A stretch of 64,000 nt of DNA, taken from positions 4,464,093 through 4,528,092 of the forward strand of contig CM068590.1 of the NCBI GenBank assembly GCA_035048485.1, written 5' to 3'. Shown here piece by piece: positions 1 to 9,836 of the stretch. A model generated the notes under the pieces. That model was not told where the DNA came from. It worked only from the letters and a program-made list of their open reading frames with translations, and did no database searches. The position numbers and the translations under genes were made by a program. Numbering within the stretch: position 1 is the stretch's first letter; the number at the start of each line of letters is the position of its first letter. The stretch is from Pteria penguin (Eukaryota > Mollusca > Bivalvia > Pterioida > Pteriidae).

Positions 1-298
1 TTGAATTTGTTCCATTGTTATTTACCCCCCAACGGACATAATTACTACTATTACTCATGTCTTCTTTGATCATAAAAATCATATGCGGATCCAGAAGGGT
101 AGATCGGGGGTCTGGACCTACCCTGAGATTCAGCAAAAATGACTCTTATTATTTTTCCGTGTAAAATAAGTAATTTTACGCCCTAAAAGATGGCTGGACC
201 CCCTCTCGGAAAATTCATTGGGGTGTACCCCCTCTCAACTAAATTTCTAGATTCACGCTTGAAAATGCTAGCAATGGAAATGCAGTACACATATATAG

Positions 299-480
299 GT
301 ACATTAGTACGTGTGCTCCTCGGTTCTTACGGTTCAGGGTTACATTAGTGCATGTGCTCCTCGGTCCTTACGGTTCAGGATTTCATTAGTGCATGTGCTC
401 CTCGGTACTCACTGTCCAAGGTTATATTGGTACATGTACATCTGCTCCTCGGTATCTAATGTTCATGGTTACATTGCTAT
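299..480. repeat. Minisatellite, about 41-bp unit, 4-5 copies
   Basis: Successive copies containing CATTAGTGCATGTGCTCCTC recur at about 41-bp spacing (near 301, 342, 383), decaying rightwards. The short reading frames over it are repeat translations, not genes. Confidence 0.75.
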
Positions 481-2230
481 ATATTTCTCCGCGATACCCA
501 CGGTTCGCTAGGGGATGTTTCGACCATAAAATCAATGATAGGACTTTTTTATGTAAGGATTCAGATGCAAATATGCTACATGCAATGTAAATGTTAATTT
601 CAGATATTTTCTTGTCAATAGACATGAACGTATGTCTACTAATGTAAATATAGCTACTTTACATAATCTTAACCATCCTATGTTATTTTGATACGTGTTT
701 TGGGATAAAATTTTCAGAAAAAAAGTTTAATTCTGAATCCCTTACACATGTATATGGTTCAGCCATAAAACAATGGTTGGAAACACCAGAAAAATGTTTA
801 AGATTTATTTAGATTTTGCAACTGACACTACAATCATCTTAAAGTCTGTAAAACTGCATTGATTGAATGGGGAGTATTGCTTTCCTTTACTATATTTCAA
901 CTTGTGCACAATAATTTCATATATGATTTGCTCAATGTGTATCTGCATAATTGTAGTTGAAACATTACAATTCATCATGATACTTGTCTGCAAGAACTGC
1001 ATGAGTTTATACACTATAAATGTAAATTGACTTTTTACCTTAGTCAAACTCGTAGCTAGCAAAACCATCAGATTATAAGACTAGCAAATTTTCCACTTAA
1101 CCATCTGTACTATGCCCTAATCATAACTACGATAGGGTGTTTTGTATTTCTACATAAAATCGGAATCTTCAATTAAGAAGATTTGAATAAAAGAAAACCT
1201 TTTTAAACGGGAGATTATTATAAACAAAGAAAGGGTAAGATACATGTATTTTGTTAAACTCTACAATGCCTTTTTCATGATGAAATTTCCCAAATTTTCA
1301 CTGGTGAAAGTGCAGATGTCTGTATCACAATAAAATACACAATAAAGGTATATATAGCGCTTAAAGTATACCACAACAAAATAAACCCTGTATTAAGTTA
1401 CATAAAGTCAAGAGAGCAACAATCTGCTCGTTGTATGTACTAATAGCATCCTGAACAACAACATAATTGTAGACAGGACAAAAATAAACTTTTCTCTGTG
1501 ATGCCATTTGCACTACAGTACAGTATTTCTTCTTTTGGCTAGTCCTTTGCAAGTCCTCATCTCCACAAATAATCGCGTAAGGCATCCATTTTCCAGGATT
1601 CATTAGTATAATATATTATCCAAACTATATGTGTGCTATATATATAATATGGTGTACTATATATATAACCAGTAATGAGTTCAAGCATCGAAGATCTTCA
1701 CTGATCGATGTACGCCGCCATTGTTTCCATTGTAAACAACGCGAAAGTTTTCCCCATTGACCCCGCGACGCCATATTGCTGATCAATATGGCGTAGGTGT
1801 GGATGGGTCTATACATTTACATACATCGCTGTGAGAGAGTTCTTATCAAAAGCGGACAACTCTCCTTGTTGAAATGGCCCATAGTACTGTAGATGGGAAC
1901 TTCATAACAATAGTCTGTTTTGAGGCTTTCGTTGTCATTATAATTCCAGACTACGGCACAGTGCACTATATCTTGAAGTATATACTTTATGCAATATGAA
2001 GCATGCATCGTGGCCCTTCTAACTGACCCATCGCTTTCACGGAATATTTATCAAATTTCGCCGGTGACGTTACAATGCATTTGCAATGTTTGTCCGAGAT
2101 ATGACCGAGGTGTAAATTATTGTGACGTCATCCGATTTGACGATTTTCGCACATAAATAGAAGTATCAGTGGAAGCTGAATGCATTTTGTTTACCTTTCA
2201 GGAACACGCTAGTAAGATACTGGGTAGCCC
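481..2230. other. Unassigned AT-rich sequence with a possible promoter at its end
   Basis: I see no convincing coding exon here. The last 250 bases are less AT-rich, contain a CRE-like TGACGTCA near 2125 and a TATA-like CATAAATAG near 2153, and could be a promoter for the candidate first exon that follows. Reading frames of 60-80 codons in this stretch match no family I recognise. Confidence 0.3.
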
Positions 2231-2276
2231 ATGGAGAGATCAGAGGAATCAACAACAGAAGTCATTCAATCAACGA
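2231..2276 (+). CDS. Possible first coding exon (weak)
   Basis: An ATG in fair context follows the promoter-like sequence and opens a short hydrophilic peptide beginning MERSEESTTEVIQST, ending at a donor-like A|GTAAGA. After this point the frame becomes low complexity and intron-like. No downstream exon could be linked to it, and the peptide is too short to identify. It may equally be chance. Confidence 0.2.
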
Positions 2277-2575
2277 GTAAGACATTGTCCTGTGTGATAT
2301 TTCTCACTAGGGGCGGGGGAGGGGGGAGATCATATGGAGAGATTATGATTCTTTCACTTCCCTTATATATTCCTTCTTTCTCCCTCCTCTCTCGTTATGT
2401 TCCTCCTCCCATTCCCTTCTATAATAAAACCCTTCACTTAATAAATCATGTGTTTACTTTTTATGGATTAAACCACTTGGACTTCGACCGGTTGGTGTAT
2501 ACTCGATTTATATCAACTCATTTTGAACGTATCGGCCTTTTCTGTGAGAAAAATAACGTCAAATTAGTCTGTTGT

Positions 2576-2747
2576 AGACCCTTTCGACGTTACTGCGGAA
2601 TTAACATTTTGGTTGGCAAATGATAACGTTTCCCATAAAAATTTTGATGTCATAATGAAAAATTGATTGTCTCTGACGTCATATTGCGGGAACAGGTATC
2701 ATTTTGCCAACTTAAATGTTAGTCCCGCAGTAACGTCGAAAGGGTCT
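2576..2747. mobile_element. Palindromic MITE (AGACCCTTTCG termini)
   Basis: The ends are inverted copies: AGACCCTTTCGACGTTACTG on the left and its complement on the right, with further inverted matches inside (ATTTTGGTTGGC against GCCAACTTAAAT). Length is about 170 bp with no coding capacity. Two relatives lie 0.5 kb downstream. Confidence 0.75.
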
Positions 2748-3096
2748 GTGGGTTTATATTTGCAAATACAAGTGTCAACATCTTTAATAAATACAGAAAT
2801 AAGAAAAATTACTCCACATGCTCCACTATCATTACAGTATGGTCTCAGACGGCGTAACATCGAGAGAGTCGATCCTACCTATACGGCCATATTCAACGGT
2901 ATGACCGACTGAGCAAGGAACTTCACTGACGTCAACACAAAGCTGGCGTGGACGTCATTGACTTAAATTTAAAAGCCCCGTAGCAAAGTGACGTCATCAT
3001 AATCTTAACCTTATTTTCACCTCGGTGTTTAAAGAATGACAGATGTTGCTACTCGTATAGCGTGCGTACGTGTGTATATACCGGTATGTGTGGAAC

Positions 3097-3462
3097 AGAC
3101 CCTTTCACAATAACTGCGGGGCTAACGTTTTGGGCAAAAATTGTCACGTTTCCCGTAAAAATTTTGACGTCATAATCAGATATTAATTGCGTCTTACGTC
3201 ATTTTGCAGGAACAGTGAACATTTCATCCCCAAAGACATCAGTCCCGCAGTTATAGACCCTTTCACGTTAAGTTTCATTCGGAACATTTTCCTAAAAAAT
3301 AACGCCACTTCCGCCCACCGACATAATCAAATGACGTCATATTACGCCAGATCGTAAAATGCACTATTATGCAATGACGTAATTTGATTGTTATGGTGGG
3401 CATGAAAAGTCAAAAGTGAACCGAATGAAGGTTAACGTGAGAGGGTCTATTGTAAAGGGTCT
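3097..3462. mobile_element. MITE of the AGACCCTTT family, interrupted by another
   Basis: The left end AGACCCTTTCACAATAACTG has its inverted counterpart split: CCCGCAGTTA ends near 3252 and TTGTAAAGGGTCT resumes near 3450. The gap is filled exactly by a second palindromic MITE. The inner CRE-like and TTTCCCGTAAAAATTTTGA segments match the element at 2576. Confidence 0.7.
3253..3450. mobile_element. MITE inserted inside the preceding MITE
   Basis: Inverted ends TAGACCCTTTCACGTTAA and TTAACGTGAGAGGGTCTA enclose about 200 bp of palindromic sequence (ATTCGGAACATTTT inverted near 3420, CCACCGACATAATCAAATGA inverted near 3390). It is bordered by TA on both sides, consistent with a TA target duplication. 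Confidence 0.7.
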
Positions 3463-3689
3463 GTTGAAAGGAGACGGGGCGATTACTTGAGTAGATGGTT
3501 GGATATGAATAAATTTTTCAGATATGTTTTATTGATAAATTTTATGTACATGTAATTATAATTACAAAATTGTTTTTCACACAAAAAAGTAAAATCCATA
3601 TCACAATTGTTTGGTCTTTGTTGTTTATATTTACATTCAGTATATAAGTATGCAGCGGTGTTGAACAATTTTTCAAAAACTGTTATATG

Positions 3690-4585
3690 TAGCCGCAAGT
3701 AGTGGCCCTCCGTTACGTAAACTTACATTTTTGATAAACGGAATGGCCGGCACGATTCTACGCATTTTGGGCATCAAATATCTAACATATATAAACATCA
3801 AGCAAACGACCGGCATAACAACTTACCCCGATCTGTCTTCTGAAGGCTGTACACACATTTTTCCCACTCTATGTCTAATTTGTCGGTTTGTTTATATGTA
3901 GTCTGAATTATCCACATGATTGATTCTTCTGCGAAGATGCAGTTACGCAAACGTGGGGATGATCCAGATTACATATAAACAAACCGGCAAATTTGACACA
4001 GGTTCGGAAAAATTCTGTGTGGAGCCTTCAGACGACAGATTGGGGGTAAGTTATTATTGCCGATCGTTTGCTTAATGTTTATATCTCAGACACTTGTTTC
4101 ATTTGATGCTGAAATGCATAGAATCGTACCGTCCATTCCGTTTATAAAAAATGCAAGTTTATGCAACGTAAGGAATGGGGAATTTTCACAAACGCTTAGA
4201 TGATCCAGATTCGTGATTTGTTATGAGGTATACTCCTCGGGATTTATCTTCAATTTCTAAGTAAAATCTTATTTTTTAATCTTTTGTTTTACCATGATTA
4301 TTATCTTAAATGAGAAAATAATGAAATATATATAATGTATGTGTACTTCTTCATTGAATTTAAATGTGGATTTCAAAATATTTATAACAGGATTTGTAAA
4401 AAATTACTGAAAAATTGCATTATGGCCTAGGATAAAACCAAAGTCATACCCCCTTATGCATTCGGAATCTCTCCTGCCTTTACTCATAAAAGAATGCTGC
4501 AATATGTAAAACTCAAAACGGATACGTACAGTGAAATAGCCCCATTGTGGCCCTATCATTCATATAGGACCACTACTTGCGGCTA
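3690..4585. mobile_element. Foldback/MITE-like element, 896 bp, with 9-bp target duplication
   Basis: The termini TAGCCGCAAGTAGTGG and CCACTACTTGCGGCTA are exact inverted repeats, flanked on both sides by the direct repeat TGTTATATG (3681-3689 and 4586-4594). The left half of the interior (about 3705-4180) is itself a long imperfect hairpin: TTACGTAAACTTACATTTTT at one end is mirrored by AAAATGCAAGTTTATGCAAC at the other. No coding capacity. A 9-bp duplication is typical of Mutator-like elements; 8 bp would suggest hAT. Confidence 0.85.
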
Positions 4586-4594
4586 TGTTATATG

Positions 4595-5074
4595 TTATGT
4601 ATGCACCTATACCATACCTCCCCCATAGGACAATTATATAAGTATTCTGAATATTTTCAAGCTTTCATTGGACAGGTCATGTCACGTGACCTTCCAAACA
4701 ATTTTACCTCTTGTATTCAATTCAAATGTGGATATTTCATGTTTTGTGTTCAATTTTTTTAAGAAGCATAATATGTATCAATGCTGCCTCTCGTTTTTCT
4801 TTGAAAAAAATGTAGTCGATTTTTTTCTTCGTGGATTTTATACTTGCACGTTCCGATATTGATCGTGAATTAGGAAAAACTGCTTTAGGACGGTCAGTTA
4901 AACTATCAAACGTCATTCAATGGGTGTGGTTAATCAGTGTACGGGCGCCCACCTTCCCACTCACCGCAAAAGCAGCAGAATCAAAGGACACACAGTTGTA
5001 ATGTTTTTAAAAAGCGATGCCGTTAATAAATACTGATGCTCTCGCATGATGTAGGTATCAATATGAAAGAGACT
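4595..5074. other. Unassigned intergenic sequence
   Basis: AT-rich sequence without splice-bounded coding frames or recognisable repeats. Confidence 0.4.
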
Positions 5075-5340
5075 GATTATTGTTTTACGTCACTCCACAG
5101 TTGTTTCTCGTACGTGGTGACGGCATCTGCCTGATGCACTGCATAGATATTTAGACCTTTGCAATAGACCAACCCAACGCAGTGAGGGATCTTTTACGTG
5201 CGATGCCTAACGTGACACGGGACCTCGGTTTTTACCGTCTCATCCTAAAGACAGAACACCAGTGTGCCCAGGACGGGAGTCAAACTTGGGATCTTTCGGT
5301 CAAGATTCGAGCACCCCGTCCTCTGGGCTACACCGGCTTT
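5075..5340 (-). mobile_element. tRNA-derived SINE, full-length copy
   Basis: Read on the minus strand it has a tRNA-like head with a B-box-like GTTTGACTCCCG, followed by a conserved core containing GATCCCTCACTGC and GCATCAGGCAGATGCCGTCA and a tail ending in GTGACGTAAAACAAT. The same core recurs at 5612, 8328, 19490, 26535, 34188, 51750, 60047 and 60676 in this window. It has the architecture of a molluscan tRNA-headed SINE. Confidence 0.75.
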
Positions 5341-5611
5341 CTATGACTTTGAGAAGTGTTGTTGTTTATAAAAGAAATTTGGAAGTTTTGTGGTTGACCC
5401 ATTTCCAGCAAGATTTCTCAAAATTTAGGTGAATTATCTATAATAATTTTTTATAAAGGAAGGGACTGACAAACATTTTGATATGTGGGTTAGGTAAAGC
5501 TATGATAAAGAAAATTGCGTAAATCACACTGAAAGTTTATAATTTAACATTGAACCCTATGGGAACACGAATTATTATGCTTTGGCCTATAACCAAGGTA
5601 CATGTATATTG

Positions 5612-5800
5612 GAATTTTACGTCACACCACGATTTCGATTATTTCGCGTATTTAGTGACGTTATCTGCCTGATGCATTGCATAGAAATTTATACGTTTGC
5701 AACGGACCCTCCAAAAGCAGTGAGGGATATTTTACGTGCCATGCATACCGCGACACGGGAACTCGGTTTTCACCGTCTCATCCAAAAGACAAGACACTGA
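5612..5800 (-). mobile_element. SINE copy, head missing
   Basis: This copy carries the core and tail of the SINE at 5075 (CCTGATGCATTGCATAGAAA, GCAGTGAGGGATATTTTACG) but lacks the tRNA-like head. It lies just before the GCTCACCTGAG-bounded repeat. Confidence 0.7.
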
Positions 5801-5861
5801 TGCACCATCCATACACCGATCCACTTTACAGCACAACAAGAGGCCCAAGTGGGCCTATATC

Positions 5862-8179
5862 GCTCACCTGAGTACCTATATTATCAGTCATGCATGAAGG
5901 AAGAATTCATTTATTTTTGCATTAATGTGACTAAGTCAACACAGATGTTGAAAATATGTCAAATTTTATTTCAGGCTAGAATAAAAAACAACACTTTTTT
6001 GCACATCCATTCAGGTGATTTTGATATTAAGCATTTCCTTTGTCTCTGCAAGAAGTCATTCAGGGCAACAAGTTAGTCATTTTCTTTAGGTGGGGCCTTT
6101 TGTTGACTGATTTCAAGTCTGGGTCATGAACAACAATTGTTTCAAATATTGTCCAGATCTAACTTAAAATTGCCTAATTTCATATGTTGAGTGTTGAGAA
6201 ACATCTAAAAACTTATTTAGATGTGTAAAGAAATGAAAAAAAAAATTTGACCACAGCTGGATTTGAACCGCTACTCTCCATATTTCAATTACCAAGTGGT
6301 ATATGTACTATTGTGAGAACTGCTTTTTAGACATGGTGGCATTATCTGTTAACCAATTTGGATGAAATTTACCAAATTGATAGAGGACTTTTAGTACTTC
6401 ATGTATTCCATGTTTCATTAAAATCTTTCATGTGGTATAACAGCAGAAGTGAAAAATGTGATTGAATTGTTCCTATACACCCTCATTTGGAAGTCTTAAA
6501 AAATTCATAGAAAATCCAAAAATTGAGATATTGACAAAATTCTTTCAAAGTAACAATCCTTACCATAATTATGATCACAATAGTCCATAAGAAATCATCA
6601 TTATCAATTAACTAGGAAATATGACACTTTTTTCTGCATTGAATCACAAAGTCCAAAGAAATGTCGAAAAAATTTCTAAAATTTGATTTTGGAAGGGAAC
6701 CAAAATGACAATACATCTTCACTCATCCCTCTAGATCATTTCTATGCATTCTGTTTGTCTCTGTATACAGCCCGTATGAAAAAGAATATTGTTAAACGAA
6801 GGAACTCTTTTGTGACCTACTCTTGACTATGGTGGCGCCACCTGTAAAGAGGTCTGGACGAAAACAACAGAATTTGAAGAGGATCATAAGTGACTTATTT
6901 CTACCAAGATTTATTAAAATCCTTCATACAGTTTTGTAGAAAAAGTTGAAAATGTGAAAAATGGCCAACCCCCCCCCCCCCCCCCCCCCCACCCCCCCTT
7001 TTTTTTTTGGAAGTCTTAAACGTAAAATTCCTAATTTCATATGTTGAGTGTTGAGAAACATCTAAAAACTTATTTAGATGTGTAAAAAAAAAAAAAAATT
7101 TTTTTGACCACAGCTGGATTTGAACCGCTACTCTCCATATTTCAATTACCAAGTGGTATATGTAGCATTGTGAGACCTACTTTTAGACATGGTGGCATTA
7201 TCTGTTAACCAATTTGGATGATCCGCACAAAAAACAAAACCTTTGAAAAGGACTATGAGTACTTGCATCCTACCCAGTTGTATTACAATCCTTCAAGTTG
7301 TTCTGTAGATCAAGTTGAAGATATGAAAAATTGTCCCCCCCCCCCCCCCCTTTTCTTGGAAGTCTTAAAAAATTCATAAAAAATTCAAAAATCGAGATAT
7401 TGAAAAAATTCCTTCACACCAGCATTCCTTACCATAGAAATGATTAAATGAAACCAAATGAATGCATCAATGTTTACTAAAAGAAAATAATAACTCTTTA
7501 ATACATTAAAATAACAAAGTCCAAAATAAAAATGAAAAAACGTCAAAAATTTGATTTCGGAATGGAACCAAAAATATCAACACTTCTTCCCATATGCCTC
7601 TATCTCATTCCTATAGAGTCGGTTTGTCGCTGTATGCACCCGATCTGAATAAGAAGTTTGTCAAAGGAGGGTACCCTCTGTGACCTACTTTTGTCTGTGG
7701 TGGTGCCACCTGTTCATGGATTCTGACAAAGATGACCACATTTGTCGGGGACCTTGAGTATTTGATGCATGCCAAGTTTCATTGAATTCCAGCAAGTGGT
7801 TCCGAAGAAAAAGTTCAAACTGTGAAAAGTTTACACCAATTATCCCCCCCCCCCCTTTTTCTTGAATGTCTTAAAAAATTCATAAAAAATCCAAAACATA
7901 AAATATTGAAAAATTTTCTTCGCAGTAGTATTTCTTACCATCAAAATGATCAAATTAAACCAAATTAATGCATCAATGTTTACTAAAAGAAAAAAATACC
8001 TCTTTTCTGCATTAAAATTACCAAGTACAAAAAAACGTCAAAAAAACGTCGATTTCGGAATGGAACCAAAAATAACAACACTTCTTCACACATCCCTCTA
8101 GATCACTCCTATGCATTTGGTTTGTCTCTGTATGCCCCCGGTCTGAAGAAGAAGTTTGTCAAAGGAGGCTCAGGTGAGC
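5862..8179. repeat. 2.3-kb repeat element with GCTCACCTGAG inverted termini and internal modules
   Basis: GCTCACCTGAG at 5862-5872 is inverted as CTCAGGTGAGC at 8169-8179. The interior is built from several copies of a 0.6-0.9 kb module: the stretch starting TTCATATGTTGAGTGTTGAG recurs near 6180 and 7037, and the run with GGAAGTCTTAAAAAATTCAT recurs three times, each preceded by a C homopolymer (about 6968, 7335, 7844). There is no reading frame of note. It looks like a non-autonomous repeat; its class is unknown to me. Confidence 0.6.
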
Positions 8180-8181
8180 TA

Positions 8182-8330
8182 AAAAGCGATGTTTCGCGGA
8201 CTTTTGATTGTTATGCTTATGACGTCAAAATCAAATGTCCGACTTGTCCAACCTTACGTGACGTCATCATAGTCGTATTTTGCGCTAAAGTGCTTGACAT
8301 TCGACGAATGTGGATTGGTGTATTGATTGA
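8182..8330. repeat. Dispersed repeat, copy 1
   Basis: This ~150-bp segment (GACTTTTGATTGTTATGCTT, CGCTAAAGTGCTTGACATTC, GTGGATTGGTGTATTG) recurs in the same orientation at about 25998-26155 in an MCCC1 intron. No coding capacity. Confidence 0.7.
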
Positions 8331-8334
8331 CTGA

Positions 8335-8606
8335 TTGATCATTGCTTTACGTCACTCCACGATTATTTCACGTACATGGTAACGGAATCTGCCTTATGCA
8401 TTGCATAGAAATTTATACTCTTGAAACACGGACCCTCCCTAAGCAGTGAGGAATCTTTTACATGCTACGCCTACCCAGACACAGAACCTCGGTTTATTCA
8501 CCATCTTGTTTGTAAGACAGGACAACGGTGTGACCATGGCAGGAGTTGAACCTGGGACCTTTTGTTCACGAGTCCATAATCTCATCTGCTGTGCTATACT
8601 GGCTAT
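8335..8606 (-). mobile_element. tRNA-derived SINE copy
   Basis: It shares the SINE core (CTGCCTTATGCATTGCATAG, AAGCAGTGAGGAATCTTTTA) and a decayed tRNA-like head on the minus strand (AGGTTCAACTCCTGCC read in reverse). Confidence 0.7.
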
Positions 8607-9164
8607 TACTGGGATTTTAGATTGAATGACAAAACTCCGAATAGGTCTTTACATACAGAATCACATACAATGTAAAAGTTTGATTTAATAAATAAAACAA
8701 TGTAAACATCAACAACAGATAATTAAAATACAATGAAATGAAAAATAAATCCATGTGAAATAAAACAAAATAAAATAATATACAATTCAATAAAATAGAA
8801 TCAAAAGTGGAATGAACCAAAAAGTGGTAATAATAAAAGGAGATCGTGACAAAACCAAAACAAAATCCAAATAAAATGAAGTGAAAATAATACACAACCA
8901 AAATCAATATTTTCAATTCAAATCACAATTTACTATAATTAACAACATCTTTGATGAATAAATTTAATTGGTCTTTCATGTCTCTTATAAAGTTCATACA
9001 TGCACATAACAAAAGTAATATTTTCCATTGGGTACCCTGTTTGTCCTCTGACCTTATTCACCAAGGTCACTTTCTCTATAAAACAAGAATTAAAAAAATA
9101 ATCCATAGTATGGTAAGTCAATTATCAATCAATTATTGATGTGAAACAATAAGATATGAAAATG
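8607..9164. other. AT-rich stretch, no gene seen
   Basis: The first 300 bases are an A/T-rich simple-sequence-like run of AAAATAAAACAA-type motifs; the rest carries no supported exon. The 99-codon minus-strand frame is phenylalanine/leucine/tyrosine-rich translation of this composition. Confidence 0.4.
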
Positions 9165-9580
9165 TTCCATCAAAAATAATGATTTCTTGACAATGTCAAA
9201 ATGGCCCGATTCTGGAATGATATCTTGACAATGTCAAAATGGCCTGATTCAGGAATGTTATCTTGACAATGTGTCAGAGGGGCCTGACTGAAGAATGTTA
9301 CCTTGACAATGTGTCAGAAGGGCCTCATTCAGAAGGGTTTTTTTCTTGAAATTTTGAGAGAAGGGACTATTTTAGATGGGTGTTTTTTTTTTTAAATCTG
9401 ACAGAAGGGCCTCAAGGAAGTTATTTTGACAGTGTTTCATAAAGGTCTGAATCACTAATTTTATTTGACAAAGGTGTCATAGGGCCTTAACAGTCATTTT
9501 ACTTTGACAAGGTGTCAAATCAGTCTACTCCATGTGTGTCATTAATGATTTGTCAGAGCGGCCTGAATTTACATTTCAGT
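9165..9580. repeat. Minisatellite, ~45-50-bp unit, just past the P450 3' end
   Basis: Copies of TCTTGACAATGTCAAAATGG followed by CCTGATTCAGGAATGTTA repeat with increasing divergence towards the right. It ends only a few bases from the P450 stop codon, so it would lie in or beside the 3' UTR. Confidence 0.7.
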
Positions 9581-9592
9581 CTCTGCTGAAAT

Positions 9593-9836
9593 TCATTCTT
9601 CTCTCTCCGTGACCTGAATTAAAAGTTGTTTAGGGGAGATAATCCAGCTGAACTCAGACTGTAGATTCAGAGGTGTCTGCTCTGTCGACGCAGATATAAT
9701 GAACTGATGCATAATACAAGTAAAGATGAGGAACACCTCTATCTCCACAAGACCTTGCCCTGGACATCGTCTGCTGCCTGATCCAAACGGCAGGAAGTGA
9801 TCTGGGATGGTCAAACAACCCTCGTCATCAAGGAAT
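9593..9836 (-). CDS. P450 last exon (haem-binding loop)
   Basis: The acceptor TTTCTTTCCAG precedes the exon, which begins within the codon before FLDDEGCLTIPDHFLPFG and runs through the cysteine haem loop to the stop at 9593. The FLDDEG...PDHFLPFG context is typical of CYP2-clan enzymes and confirms frame and phase 2 entry. Confidence 0.85.

Noticed and set aside
8617..8916. 99-codon hydrophobic minus-strand frame
   Set aside because: Its Phe/Leu/Tyr richness follows from an A/T simple-sequence run; no supporting signals.
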